This document shows, in pieces, positions 21,306 to 33,838 of a DNA stretch of 64,000 bases (the stretch's first letter is position 1; every line of letters begins with the position of its first letter). This DNA comes from Tulasnella sp. 424 (Eukaryota; Basidiomycota; Agaricomycetes; Cantharellales; Tulasnellaceae). A model generated the notes under the pieces. That model searched no databases and had not been told where the DNA came from. It worked only from the letters and a program-made list of their open reading frames with translations. Position numbers and translations under genes: made by a program. Location of the stretch: contig WSUB01000003.1 of the NCBI GenBank assembly GCA_019633425.1, positions 127,480 to 191,479 on the forward strand. The letters are read 5' to 3'.

Positions 21306-22630
21306 TAATAGATGCAAGATCAGGCCTTGACCTTGGATTGGATTCTTCATGATTAATTTGTCCCAACAACTACATTAGCCAAATATGTATTTCACTAGCT
21401 GGGTCGGAATGGATTGTCACAAGGCCTACCTCCAGCAGAACTTCCCCCATTGTAGGTCGTGCAAGGGGGTCATAATTCCAGCAACGGTGCATTAGTTTCC
21501 AGAGAGAATCATCAGGTGGTAGCTTCGGGTGGTCCTCTTGAATCGGTGGGTGGTCCTGGATCACACGGCGGAGAATGACTTGATGGAGGAGACCGTCAAA
21601 TGGAGGTTTTCCACTCATGACCTTGAGCAACGTTCCAGCTCAGTAAGCATCCTTTATTCCTCACTTGCACATACTCACAGTTAAAATGAGACCACCAAAA
21701 GCATAAACGTCGGACGCCAGATTCGGTTTCTCCCCGGCGGAAAGTTCGTTGGCCATATACCTCAAAGTACCTTTTATTGTTTCGCTGGTAGTGAATCCGC
21801 TCCGAGCCTCGAGGTCCTGCACAAGCCGACTGAGACCGAAATCGGAAAGCGTGGCCGTATGATAATCGTTGATAAGAATATTTTCTGGTTTGATGTCAGC
21901 GTGGCAGATCGGAGGATCCCGTGAATGGAGATGCTCGAGCCCGCACGCTGTTTGATAGATCTGGCAGGATATGATGAGCGATAATGTAACGGAGGAGAGC
22001 AATACGTAGAAGAAACACACGAATCGAAGCTTATCACATCGGGTGAGGCCAGGATGCGCGTGCAGGTAGTCTTTCATATTTCCGTGACGGCACCAAGGAC
22101 TGATGAGCCGCGGCCTGGGTTCCGAACAGCATCCAAGGAAAGGATGAAGGTTAGGATGTTTTGTCTGGCTCCACACGAAAACCTCTCGTTTAAGTCGCTG
22201 TATATCGGTAAGCCTTAATATTTAGACCTTCGATAAAGATATTTCAGAGGACTGACCGTGTCTATTTTCGTCTTCAGCGCTTCCTCCTCGGTCCGTCTGT
22301 CCTTCGGGGTAAGAGTCCTGAGCTCCTTGACAGCCACTTGAACCCGCTCGCCTTGTGGGTTTGTCCAAAAACCGCAATAGATATCTGCATAACCAGCAGA
22401 TATCAAGGGCCGCTCGGGAACTTCTAAGGCCCCCACGAGTTCCTCAGCTGTCTCGGAATACTCTAACCGTCGACCTGGTTGAAGAAGCGACCCCGTGTCC
22501 ATTAAACCGCCTTTCGGATCTGAGCCAAGGTATTCTCGTGTGGCTTGGCTGTGGTTGAGTATGAGCATGCAACATTGGACGGGACAATTCGGCCAAACAA
22601 AAACCACCTCAGGGCGCTGGCCTAGATGTT
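21306..22630. repeat. TKL-kinase segmental repeat, copy 2
   Basis: Aligns with 6596-7910 along the whole kinase gene and its flanks. It lies exactly between the two RasGEF duplication units. Confidence 0.8.
21370..22502 (-). CDS. TKL-type protein kinase (copy 2)
   Basis: Minus-strand exons 22502-22257, 22197-22021, 21960-21679, 21621-21370, each a multiple of three; 318 residues. Motifs as in copy 1: VAVKELRTLT, KREVFVWSQTKHPNL, CHADIKPENIL, LSDFGLSR, GTLRYMANE, RPTMGEVLLEV. The two proteins differ by scattered substitutions and a two-residue indel near the start (PGRRLEYSETAEE here versus PGLECSETAEE). The C-terminal tail after LLEVGL is in a different frame from copy 1. It lies between two RasGEF units on the same strand. 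Likely an active kinase by motif content; substrate unknown. Confidence 0.85.
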
Positions 22631-22853
22631 GGTGGTCCCAGGACATCCGCCGAATGTGTGGGAAAGAGCATGCGATGTAGGGGACATGCTTAGCTAAGCG
22701 ACGTGTAACCAACCCGAACTGGACATTCCCTTGACATCGTCTTAATATGATAAGTTCCTTTGCAGATACATGTAGATATTACACCTAGGATACTCTCCAG
22801 ACTTGTTTTATGTTTCGGACCTGCCCAAAAAGCACCTTGGTTTAGCCATGTGT

Positions 22854-25385
22854 TGCGGTCGCGGACGACGAGACGGACGAGTCGTTGAGCACTTGCCATT
22901 TGTTTCCGAGACAGAGCGAGGCAGTGTCGGCCATATATATCATTTCATACATGGGTCTACTAGTGTGTTGGCCGAGAACCGAAGGACAAGGAAAAATCTG
23001 AAATATTTCAATTATCCACTTAGAACGATAATTGCCGAGCCGATAAAGCATTGTTAAGTGCATGCATAAGAAGAGCAAAATATTGGAAAGGATGAGAGGA
23101 AAAGCGGGAGAGATGGATAGATAGCAAAGCGAAATGTGAAAGATGATGCGTGATGGAACGAAATAGCCCAATTCCAATACCCTGTTAACAACCCAATCGT
23201 ATTTACAAGAATCCGCTCTCTTGAAGTAACCTCGCCATCTTTTCGTCTTCGCGTTCTCTTGGTTCCAGTTGCATGCTGAGCTCCCAGAAATCGGGCGAGT
23301 TTTCTACCCGGGCGAGAGATTTTTCGATTAGATCTTGAACGTTTGGTAATTCCGTCAAGTTGTACGGTCGTGACTGGTAGGTTTTGATCTCTCGAATGAC
23401 CTCAGCGGCTTTTTGCCGTTTACTGAAGTTGATGAGACCGGTTTCCTTGCTGAGCATGTCCTTGTTACCGTCTTGAATGAATGTCAGAGTCGTCAAGTAT
23501 ACACCTGAAATGAAAGAAGGGATCAGAATCAGCCAGCTTAGTGTTAGGTAGGTCCTGGGACGCACCAAGGAAGGGAATGCACGGGGGAGCGACGGTAGCC
23601 AGTAGTTGTCTGTAACCCTTGAAGTTCCTACCCGAGTCTAAGGTTTTTTCCACATCGTCGAGCTGAGAAGTAACTCGGGCGCCGAGTGTCTCCCAAGTGC
23701 GTTTCAAGCGTCGAATTGGGGGTGAGTTAAGACCCGCAAGCAACGCAGCCATTGATGAGAAGTTGTTCATTTCACGGCATCGCTAAATGGGAACCCGGGT
23801 GAGCCAATGTCAAGTTTTTGTGGCAAGTCGCTTACCTCTGCAACCATGATGAATTGTTTTATGTAGGCGCCACGCCGTCGAGGATCATCCTTGCTGAGGA
23901 CCTGTTCTGCCACCCAGGAGGCGATCTAGAGCCAAGCCAGGTCAAATTACACAATAAACTCCGAGGAACGTATATACTGACCTTGTTCGACATGTTGATG
24001 ATCTTCCTAATGTTGTCGTCATCACCTGTACCTTCCTTGGCACGGGACAGGCACTCCATTGGTCGAATCTTCATGAACATTCGACTTTCCATGATCGTCA
24101 GCTGCCTTGCCATTTCCAAGGGATCAACGTCCATGAGTTTGATAGCACGGCTGGATTTTGGCAGGATCGCAGGCGGGGGCTGGGACGTTGTCGTAACTTT
24201 GGTCACTCTACCGAATTCTCCGTTTTCCTAAGGGGGATTGGCGTGACAATTAGTTCAATGAAGTGTCTGTATGATCAAGGTCGGTGAGACCTACAGCTCT
24301 GTTGACCAAGGCGATGAGCTGCTGAGCTGGAAGAGCAACTTTCGCAGCTTCAGATGCAAATTCTCGGATGCGACCGAGGATATGCATGTCCTCTTTTTCG
24401 AGAACAGACCCTTCCATTAGCATTTTAAGGATGTTGATGACACTGAACAAAGTGCAGAACGGTTCGTCGGGTTACCAATGCGTTTATACAGAAAGCCGGA
24501 AACTCATACCGGAATCGAATCGGAGTCTGCTTCTTCTCGACCCATTGCTTCCGCTCATCAGGTTTCAGGCCCGCTGGTTCGGGGATATTGAACCGCGCCA
24601 CGAGCAGGTCAAACAGCTCATCGACGGTGGTGAACGACTTGAAGGTGATAAGGAAGGTGTCGTTGTAGACCGCATCTAGCGAGAGAGCCAAATAACATCA
24701 GATTCTGTGTCCCCTGCTTCTTTAAGTGGCGCGTTTTTAGCTTACCGCGATAGTTGTGAAGAGTTAACCTCTCCACGAGAGCGGGGAGAGTACCACCTCG
24801 CACGCCACCATCCGGATTGACGAGAATCGATTTTTCGTCATTGTCAGGTTTCAAGAACCACGGCTGTTGCTGAGCAGTCTGATTGGCGACGTAATGGGCG
24901 GGAGCTTCGGTTCCAAAAATCTGCTGGAGCTTAGCTGCACGAGCTGGAGCCTTGACGACCGGAGGCTTTCGTCCGGCTGGGTGAACTGGTGTCAAAAGTT
25001 TAGTAACAAAGCCATAATGCGTAATACGTTTTCCTCACGATCAAGGTCGAGATCATCGTCTTCCTCGTCCTCAGGGTGCCGTCCATCCATACTTGGCCTG
25101 ATCGTCGAGGTGCCATCTCCGTCCGTCTCGCGTTCCCAGTACGTAGCCGTGGCGGTGCTGACGCTGGCAGTTGAGGAATGGCGGAAGTCGAGTGAAGGAC
25201 CGCGGCCTTTAGCAGGTGACGGAGCGCGACCCGCAGTAGGGTCCCCAGGAGCTTGCAACTGACCCGCGTTCGCATACTGAGCGGCCGCAGAAGCCTTGGT
25301 CTTGCTTCTTCCCCCAAGCGCAAAGTCAATATCCACCACATCCTCATCCTCATCGATCGCATCATCCAAATTAAAGTCCAGATTA
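22854..25385. repeat. Tandem duplication unit, copy 2 (inside the full RasGEF gene)
   Basis: Partner of 18986-21300. 22854-22890 is an orphan of the histone-fold gene's last codons, followed by the same ATATATAT-containing 3' flank (ACATGGGTCTACTAGTGTGT in both). Confidence 0.85.
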
Positions 25386-28174
25386 GCCGCGATTTCATCC
25401 GCGGACGGCAGAAGATCACCCGCGCCGTGGTGGTGATGGTGCCGAGGCCCAGCCAAAGAAAGACGGTGTCTGTTCGCTGGGGAAATCTGACCATCTCGAA
25501 GACCGATGGAAGCGCGGATGCCATGACGATGCGCGTCTTCCTGCTTCTGCGCCACTTCATACAGCTTCTGGTAGTCGTCCACGGTATCGACCATTGCTGA
25601 TTTTAGAACGTCAGCGGTGACTTGGAGGCCTTCCGCAGGGTTATCCCAGGTTTGCAAGAATTCCAAGCGCAGTCTGACGAGAGTGACTGGATCCACCGCC
25701 GCCCTGTCGACGAAGATGGCTTGGCTAAGCGACCAAACGTTGCTTCCTTCATCGAACACGGCCTGCTTATCGCATTCCAACTTGCGCATGAGCTTGCGAG
25801 CAGTTTGGACCAGGCTGTTGTACGTGTCCACCAGTCCGGGATCCAGAGGATGAGGTGAAGGGTAGATGATGCCGTCCACATCAACGGTTCTTGCAACATC
25901 GATGTCTTCAGCGATGGCGAGGAAAGCGCTGAGGTGGGATAGGATGTGTCGAAGACGCGGGATGAGAATTTCCACGGAAACTTGATATGAATGCTGGGTC
26001 AGTCATTGCAATTCCCGTTCGAGATAGTACAACTCACTTGAGGGTCCATCAAAGACCATAGTCAATCCCTCTTCAACTACCCTCATCATTCCACGCATCT
26101 CGTTGAGAGGCTCAGAGCCCAAGCTCCATTGCGGAAATACGTGTGCATCTCCGCCACTCCCGCTTCCTCCCTCCGAAGTTGGAATGAAGCCCATTCCTTT
26201 CCATTCTCCACCAAGGCCAGCTCCATAGATCGCCGTGCCAACACCTGCCAGCCCCTCTCCACTAACCAGCACGCCTTCCAATCTCTTCTCCGCTAGCACA
26301 ACGCTTCCCATTATCTCCATCCTCTTGACCTCCATGACGAACGACACAACAGCACGTTCGAGTTCGCCCGCATCAGAATCCACTCGGGTAGTCGCGTCGT
26401 CGTACGGCCAATCCGGGTTCGAGTCTGCAGCTCGGGCGGACAAGACGAGCTTGGAGAGCGTAGCGGTGACCTTGCGTTGATACGGCTTCAATTCTAACAA
26501 AGGCGCCCTTCCCGATTCATGCAGCGCTTCCTCGACGTAGCTCGTACTGTTGGGTGAGCTGGCGTATTGCCTCGAAAGGTGGATGTTCGCTATCGGAGCG
26601 TTCAACGTCCCTGAGACGTAAAGCAAGTTTCGCACAGCTGTCACAACCGCTGCCACGCGTAATGACATCTCGGTTGGTTGTCCAGCATGGGGTGTGACCT
26701 GCTGTCCGACAGCCTCGACTACAGCCCCAATGGCATCTCGTGCGCGAGTGGACAGGTTTTCGACGGTGTCGGCGGAAGGAGGATGAAGTAACGACTGCAG
26801 TTGGCGAGCAAGAGACTCTCCCGACGGTCCCTCGTAATTCTGGGCTGACGCTGCAGACGTAGGCTGCGAGGCGTTATCCGTATCCTGGTCCTGAGACGTT
26901 CTGTCCGTGCGAGAGCCGCTCGAAGGGGACTGATCCTGAGGCGGAGGGGGCTGCATATGCGCCGCGGACGGGGATGAAGGATCGAATGGCCGGACCTCCG
27001 AATCGTCCGAGTAGACGCTGAGCCTTTGCATTTCTTTTGGAATGGAAGCTGGTAGTCCGACTTCGGAGGCCAAGCCGCGGCTGGAGGGGTAGGTGTCTTG
27101 GGCGCTCCAGTCGCTTTCGTCGGTGTCCATTAACGGTGGTAAACGCCCAGTGTCTCTTCTTGGCCCCAGAACGGGCGACGGCGCTGACCAACGCACATGG
27201 CCCGTTTCCTGATTCATGTAAAAGTAGGCCCCATCGTCGAGAGTTCGCTTCACCCAGGGTGCGGGTACCTCTTCCTCCTTCGGGATTCCAGTGCCGACGA
27301 AAGTGGAAGTGCCTGGCGTCGAGATGGTGGAAGTCGTCAGGGCTGAAGTGGATGTTCCAGTAGCGGTCGTGGCGTAGGTATCGGACCGGGAGCGGACTAG
27401 GGGCGGAGGAGGAGCTCGGGTATCTTGTTGAGTTACGTGTTGGGTGGAATGAGAGGTGCGGATTGGTGGTGAGGCGGGAAATTCGGCACCTCGGGCGAGA
27501 GGATCGGTCTGAGGAAGCTCAGAAGACTGCTCTCCCGTGCGCGTGTTAATGAAATAGACCTGCGGTCGGAGATCCGTGAGTGAATGGGCAGGCTAGAAGC
27601 CCATTGAGATGATCCTTACCTGGCCACTGGCAGTCACGGAAGGTATCCAATAGTCATCCGCCCTGACGGTAGAAGTCGTGTTCGCGAGTTGGGTCCTCTC
27701 CTCTGGCCAGGAATGGCCGTTCGGCTGCTCGACAACGGCATTATGCTGTGGTGCAGTGGGAGAGGTTGGGCCCCCTGGAGCGTTGGCAGTGGTAGCGGCA
27801 ACGTCTGCCTCCCTGGCAGCTAGTTCGGCATCTGCTTCCTCGTCGGAGACGACTTGAACGTAATTGCTGGGAAACCACCCGCGTTCCTCTCCAAGCAGAC
27901 CGTCCCACCATCCGCTAGGCAGTCGCGACAGAACTTCGATGAGGTCTCCGCGGCGGAAGGAGAGCGAGGAGGCGTCGGTTGACTGGTAGTCGTAGAGAGC
28001 TCGAACGAAGAAGGTCTGCAGCTCCTGTTGGTCGTCTGCGTTGGGGTCTTGGACGTCTGGCGGAGCTGGATCTGCTGTTCTTCGTTGTTGGGATTGGTGG
28101 TGCAGATCGGTGTCGTCTTCGTCGTTTGTGAGTATGTCTGCAAATGAGACTGGGTGATCGTACATGGACATCAT
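23203..28174 (-). CDS. CDC25: Ras guanine nucleotide exchange factor (SH3-WW-RasGEF_N-RasGEF)
   Basis: Ten minus-strand exons: 28174-27620, 27559-26038, 25980-25039, 24985-24746, 24675-24510, 24442-24295, 24227-23982, 23925-23836, 23782-23566, 23504-23203; 1475 residues with every phase consistent. Domains in order: SH3 (FVRALYDYQSTDASSLSF, GWWDGLLGEERGWFPSNYV); one or two WW-like segments (DYWIPSVTASGQVYFIN, and PAPWVKRTLDDGAYFYMN with HVRWSAPS); long helical middle; RasGEF_N (TLPALVERLTLHNYR, FKSFTTVDELFDLLVARF); RasGEF (DVDPLEMARQLTIMESRMF, NNFSSMAALLAGLNSPPIRR, GYRQLLATVAPPCIPFLG). It loads Ras with GTP at the plasma membrane upstream of cAMP signalling in fungi. The last third is duplicated at 19337-21300. 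A TATA-like stretch lies about 60 nt upstream of the start. Confidence 0.92.
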
Positions 28175-28228
28175 TTGAATATGGGCTGATGGTTGGGTGG
28201 AGTGCCCCAGATGTGCTGGTTTGAAGGG

Positions 28229-28246
28229 AAACGATATATAAAAAGT
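28229..28246 (-). promoter_or_regulatory. TATA-like element upstream of the RasGEF gene
   Basis: Minus strand reads CTTTTTATATATCG about 55-70 nt upstream of the start codon. Position and composition fit a TATA element; nothing else supports it. Confidence 0.3.
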
Positions 28247-30008
28247 GGTAGATGGGGAATGGAGGGAACGGAAAGGTGTCAGGGGAGAGAGAGGTGCGTG
28301 TCAGGTTTTGGTGGCTCAAAAGATGTGGAACAAGGAGAGAGTGTGGTCTGCAGAGAGCCAAAGGGTTTTTTGTTTGACTATGGCTAGATCTTTGTCCCAC
28401 TCCGCCGCACACCCATCCACTGCATCAACACCCTCCAAGCACTCGCTTTTACATGCCCAACACCATCGACTTCGTCCACGACACTCGTCTACTGTGGGTG
28501 TTTCCCAGCGCGGTCGCAGCTCACACCTCCGAGAGCGCGGAAGAGCCCCAGGCACTGAATGCGGCATGGGAAGAAGGCACACGCAATGTCCACGTTTGGT
28601 AGCTTTTTTTTTTCTTCCGGCATTATCCACTTGCAGATCCTTTCTTGCATGTCTCAGGTGGTCCAGGACTCGATCTGCTCAGAGACACTCGGTACCTTGT
28701 CGAAACCTTCTTCCGCTAATCCGGAAGCGCTCTTCCCCTCCTGGACTAGGTCACACTCTTTTTGTCGACCATTGCTCAACACTCTCGTGGGCACATTTTA
28801 TGCGGCCAAGCGAACGTAATAGCTAGGTCACCCGGCCCTTATCTATTTGCCACCCACTAATTATGAGCCCAAACGAACCTGAGAGCTCCTGTCGACGGGA
28901 CGTGCCTGGGAACCACCTGGCACGACCTATTTTCGTCCCCGGTGCTGACATTCGGATATTAGGAGCAGCTCGTCAGACGATAATGTTACCATGTCGTTTC
29001 GAGCGAGCTTACATCATCTGACGTGTATCTGACAGGGGGGCGATCCATGTGGTCCCCGGCACGTTCGTCGGCAAGAGAAGACCTCAAAGCTTGAGTAACA
29101 GATGGAGCCACTGGCTTACAAATTAACTTGGTGCGCTTGGCCCCAATTAACCTTGAGTTTTAGCCCAAGTTTTTCGAATACCGAATAGCCAAAGTGACGT
29201 ACAACGATAAACCAATACTCCTAGAATCCTACGACGAAAGTTCACCCGATACCTCGAGTTTCGCAGATAGGAGACCCTCGCTTGAGTACGAAAATAATGC
29301 TCGCAACGGATATCAATATATTGGACCTTCCAGGGTTCTTCAGTCTCTCAGTGAGGAGCGGCTTCTTATTGCCTAAAGGAGACTTAACATCAACACGAAG
29401 AACTCGAGCATCTACTCACCCCTTATAATAAACTTCTACGACGTAAAAGAAACTCAACTGAAATATATGTGGTACTTAAAGGCACGATGCGGGGGCGTCT
29501 TTTACCACGAGCTCGATGATCTTTTCACCAAATTAAGGGCAACGGATGGCGGAAAGAATAGAGGACCTCCATGAGCCGATGGCCATGAGACCCCAACTTG
29601 GGTGAATAGCGGTGGATGAATATACTTATCACGAAATCCAGAAAGCCACAACCAATCTCGCTGCGTAGCATGGTCACGACAGCGTTTTACGGAATATTGA
29701 ATCGGAGTTCTGAGGACTCTGACTCACCGGGCCCCAAAGTTAACGTGCCTAGTTCGCGACGGACCCTTTCGAGCCACCCTAAATAATGTTCACTCAGATA
29801 ATATGATCAAACTGAAGGGATTGTAGTGAAGAGCTGATGTGACTACGTTCGACGGGGTTAAGCCAGGCATAACGGTTGGTTGGGTTTCGTACGCCTCCGC
29901 TCGGCTGGCCTGCATTCTAACGAACACGATCCTTCAACCCAGTACCGTCGACTCTACCGTTACCTGTGGTGTTCCATTCGACTCGTTGCCCCGCAGACGT
30001 ACCCCTCC
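28247..30008. other. Long intergenic region
   Basis: Only short frames without motifs. A 193-codon plus-strand frame at 28245-28826 overlaps the promoter side of the RasGEF gene and has biased but unrecognisable content. AT-rich from 29100 to 29560. No repeat shared with the rest of the window was noticed. Confidence 0.4.
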
Positions 30009-31648
30009 ATGTCCTTCGCTTCCCTCCCAGATGACATCCTACTTCAGCTCTTCACCTTCCTGGACTTTCATTCAACGATTTCCCTAAGACAAGTAAGTAG
30101 ACGGTGCAAATAAGTTGCATGCCCATACTCGACCTAGCTGTGCTAATTATCCTTTTTGTAATAGACTTGTCGGCGGTGTTGTATGATGTCGAAAGCCAAG
30201 GCAGTTTGGCTCGATTCCTTCCGTTGGCTCACCAGGGATTCAGAGGACTGGAGAGCCTTGTTAGATGACTCCCCAGTTTCCCGCTCCAGCCAATACCTCG
30301 AAGACGTAGTCACAAAGATGGTACGATTCGAAACCAACTGGAACAATGGTCAACTCCGACATCCCTGCTACTTCCTGGCGCCTGGAGGCTACATGGCCGA
30401 GCTCGTCCCTGGGGGTCGGTGGCTTCTCGCCACTGTAAAACGAAGGCGAGGAACATTGTTGTATCACGACCTCGATAGCCAGGTCTCGGAGAGGAAGGCT
30501 CGAGTACTGGTCGATCATAATCATGAGGGTTGGACGATTTGGACGATGGATTTCGCTGTTGACCCAACTGCTGCACGATTCGAATTCGATCTAGCTCTTG
30601 AATTGGCGACGGAAGGTAAGAAGACGCCTTTGAAGGGAAATTTTGCTTAAATATAACACTTCTGTCTTTCAGATCAGGCATACAGGCGAGCTTCTGGACC
30701 TCGAAAAATAGCTATCTGGAGGGTCATATTAAACCACAGCAATGAACTTGTCGCACAGCACACGTGCTCATTTAGTGTCTTCCGTGCGAGTACACACTCG
30801 ATTCCCATCTCGTTGCAAGGGGGATTTCTACTCAGGGCTACAATTTCAACGTGGCCCTCAAAGTCACCCGAGTATGTGGTACACCGGTGGAAGGGGTTAG
30901 GGGAGGGCGTTGTTTCTCATAGTCTCCTTCTCCCTCAGGCAAAATATCTTGAACTTGTGAGTGCCCCCCAGTTTGTCGGTGAGCATCTTCTGAACAACAA
31001 CTTTAGCCTGAAGGTGGTGCCAAGCTACTCCCTGATGGACGCATCGTTAGTGTCTTCGTCGACAGAGTTGAGCTCCACGCGCCCCCCAAGGAATGCTGGG
31101 AAGAGGGTCCCTCCATTCCCCAAGACATGCCCCGAGTACTTCCTCAATGGGTATTCGAGTACAAGCCGTCGACTAACCAGCCTCGATCCAAAGTCTCCCG
31201 TCTGATGTACTATCCGAAGTTGAACTCGGTGGTTTTCTCCTTCCATAACAGGGGGTCACTTTTCACCTTTCGGATCGTCACTGACCGAGATTCACTACCT
31301 GAAGTAACAACGGTGGTTAATCCGGTGATGGAGGATAGGGCATTCATCAGGCTGGGCACTTCGCACGCGATCCGGAACACGCCAGGCCGGAAAGAGGCTG
31401 TCTTGGTCACGTTCCCGCAGTCCGCTCAGCTTCCGGCACTTCACTCCTTCGCCGGAATCACGAACAGCCAAACATCGAACGCGGAATCGCAGGAGCCTTG
31501 TTCGGTCACGGAGACATTATTCGAGGCCCCACTGCCTTCCGGTGGAGGTGGCTGGGAGATGGACGAACAATCAGGGCGTGTTTTGTGCACGCTCAGAGGA
31601 CGTTGGGACAATTGTGCGTGGGACCATTATGCGGTGTTATATTTTTAA
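30009..31648 (+). CDS. F-box protein A1
   Basis: join(30009-30092, 30165-30615, 30673-30956, 31007-31648); 486 residues with all phases consistent. The N-terminal F-box is split by intron 1: MSFASLPDDILLQLFTFLDF then STISLRQ | TCRRC. The body (SKAKAVWLDSFRWLTRDSED; LAPGGYMAELVPGGRWLLAT; RPGRKEAVLVTF-type NTPGRKEAVLVTFPQSA) contains beta-rich repeats like the C-terminal half of Agaricomycete F-box proteins. These likely recruit targets to SCF ubiquitin ligase; the target is unknown. The third intron (30957-31006) is needed to pass from SLLLPQAKYLEL to PEGGAKLLPDGR. Close relative A2 at 39768-41358 has the same exon layout. The 3' end is duplicated at 33839-34223. Confidence 0.85.
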
Positions 31649-31796
31649 GTAGTTAGGAGAACGTCATCAGTTCAAATCCTGTCTATAGATTTTTACCGAG
31701 GCTGGCAAACACGGCTGTAGAGTTCGCGCGGTTCCTGCATCCCGACTGCCCCCTTCGACGACCAAAAACCTCATAATCACTCCACGCACGCCACTC

Positions 31797-33664
31797 ATGG
31801 ACACAGAGTAAGTCCCAACACTTGTCACTCGTTTTGGTTTGAAGCAATATTTCTTAACATCACGTGCCCATTTAGCGAGGACTCATTGGTGAATGTGATT
31901 GACTGTGACTCAGCAATCGCTCTCTACGAAGCAAATGGACATGACAACTATGACCCTGTGATTNNNNNNNNNNNNNNNNNNNNNNNNNNNNNNNNNNNNN
32001 NNNNNNNNNNNNNNNNNNNNNNNNNNNNNNNNNNNNNNNNNNNNNNNNNNNNNNNNNNNNNNNTGGTGAATGTGATTGACTGTGACTCAGCAATCGCTCT
32101 CTACGAAGCAAATGGACATGACAACTATGACCCTGTGATTCTCCGAATCAAGAGACGCAGAAATTCACTCCTTCCAGTATCTCGTCTTCACCGAGAGCTC
32201 CTGCACTCTGTCTTTCAACTCGCTTTGCCCAACCAGCGATTCGGGCGCAGCTACCGGTACCATCCTTTCGAATATTACGACGCCCTCTTCACGATTCGCC
32301 AGGTTTCACATAGCTGGGACTGCGAGATCAGCACCACGCCATTATTTTGGACGTTAACATCATCAGAGTTCTCGAGTCCTTTCCTGGACCTGGTTCTGGA
32401 ACGGTCACAAGATGCTGCATTGGACGTAGTGGCTCTTTCGGGCCAAGAGGGGAGTGACTATTGGAGGAGTGCAGATGCATACTGGGGGGAAGCTGTAAAG
32501 GCTTACTTGTCGCGGGTGATGGAGCGGGGGATTCGGGAGTTTCACGTGCGGGTCCCGACTGGCGAGAATCTGGATCCATATATTGTTGATCGTCTTAATC
32601 CAAGGATGAAGGTGCTATCACTCTATGGAGAAGACCAGCTCACTTCCACGCGCCCTCTTCAGACCCCACAGTTGGTGGACCTCCATCTCGTTGGATGCAG
32701 TCTACCCTGGAATCACATCCATAACCTTCGGTGCCTTTCCCTCAAGAAGGCCAGCAGCCCAAACTTGGCGCAACTCGTCCAAGTTTTACACTCCTCGCCA
32801 ATGCTGCAAGAACTAAAACTTTCCCGCATCGCTCCTCCTCCAGAAGATGCATCGAACCAAGCCGTGGTGCCAGCAGACTCCATCATTCTTCCCCACCTTT
32901 CGACAGTCACCATACATAATACTTCACTCGACTTGGCCTCAGGCCTCTTATATCGCCTCTTTCCTTCGACTACATGCCGCGTCTTTATTGATCAGGGATT
33001 GGACGGAGAGTTTGACATGTCTGGCTTCTGCCAGCAAGCAGGACGACTTTGTACACCGGCGGGCCTTGTAAGACAAGGCATCGAGCCACGGCTGTTCATA
33101 TTGCCCCACCAACTGTACCTTGGAATGGGTCCAGGTCGGGGGGTAAAATTTTTCAAACTCGATTGGAGCCGAAAGGAGAAGCAGTCCACGACGCCGGGTA
33201 GGGCCGAACTCGCCCGATTCTTCCTAGAAGGAGGCAAAGGAATATTATCAAAGGTATCGATATCTCGACTCCACCTACACGTAGAACCGCGATCAGTCGT
33301 GGCTGAGGGACTTGCAATCGCGCACGACTTCTTTCCAGACATTGTCGAGTTGGACATCACGATCGAGGAGGGCATGGACATGTTTGCAGTGCTGGCCGAG
33401 CCCATTAATGGAGAAGGAAACTCGGGATGGCCCCTGCCAAAGCTTTCCGTACTGAATATAAAAGCTGTGTGGGGCGAAAGTGGTCCGTACGACAGTGTCA
33501 TAACCATGGTCGAAAAGCGGATGCATGCAGCTGCGTTGTCGCCATCATCGTTGTCGGCGATCACAACTTTGAGGTTTGCTGGTGGACGGGTCACAAGCGG
33601 GAGTCTTGAGAGCCTGGATATGCTTGGTATCAAGTACGAGCTAAACAGTGTCGCGGTCCTTTGA
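31797..33664 (+). CDS. F-box/LRR protein B1 (interrupted by an assembly gap)
   Basis: join(31797-31807, 31876-33664), with 100 N at 31964-32063. Starts MDTDEDSLVNVIDCDSAIAL. The F-box region reads LLPVSRLHRELLHSVFQLAL and IRQVSHSWDCEISTTPLFWT, the usual Agaricomycete form (lP.Ell..If.la.p...l..vc..Wr.ias.tp.LW). Leucine-rich segments follow (LVDLHLVGCSLPWNHI; LAQLVQVLHSSPMLQELKLS; DSIILPHLSTVTIHN). Presumed SCF adaptor. The 77 bases before the gap are repeated exactly after it, so the real gene most likely lacks both the gap and one copy. With one copy removed the frame stays open. The close copy B2 at 34376-36060 has no such repeat. Confidence 0.82.
31887..32140. repeat. 77-bp direct repeat flanking the gap
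   Basis: 31887-31963 and 32064-32140 are identical over 77 bases, starting TGGTGAATGTGATTGACTG and ending GACCCTGTGATT, with only N between them. Confidence 0.97.
31964..32063. other. Assembly gap (100 N)
   Basis: Exactly 100 N, the conventional size for a gap of unknown length. Identical flanks suggest two contig ends that overlap and were not merged. Confidence 0.98.
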
Positions 33665-33838
33665 ATTGGAACAGACTCATTTCATATTACCCGATAACGT
33701 GCCTTGTCGCTTTGTTCGCACACTGTCCACTGTGTTCTTAGAAATGCATCATATCTTCTTCGTTGATCAAGCGAATATTGTACTCGGTGTTAACGATTTC
33801 AATGCCATCCCACGCGGAAAGCCTTCGAATCGTTTCAC

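Larger units (their letters stand above)
31248..33838. repeat. F-box tandem duplication, unit 1
   Basis: Begins in the last exon of F-box A1 at GGGGGTCACTTTT, includes all of F-box B1 and ends in the string TCGTTTCACTCA. Unit 2 (33839-36238) repeats the same order, so the duplication is head-to-tail. Confidence 0.9.

Noticed and set aside
28245..28826. 193-codon plus-strand open frame over the RasGEF promoter
   Set aside because: Composition is low-complexity, no motif is visible, and it begins in the 5' flank of a well-supported gene on the other strand.
29194..29376. 60-codon frame in the long intergenic region
   Set aside because: Too short, no splice context, no recognisable family.
31872..32111. 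Minus-strand frame running through the N gap
   Set aside because: It is open only because N codons are not stops and because the 77-bp flank occurs twice.
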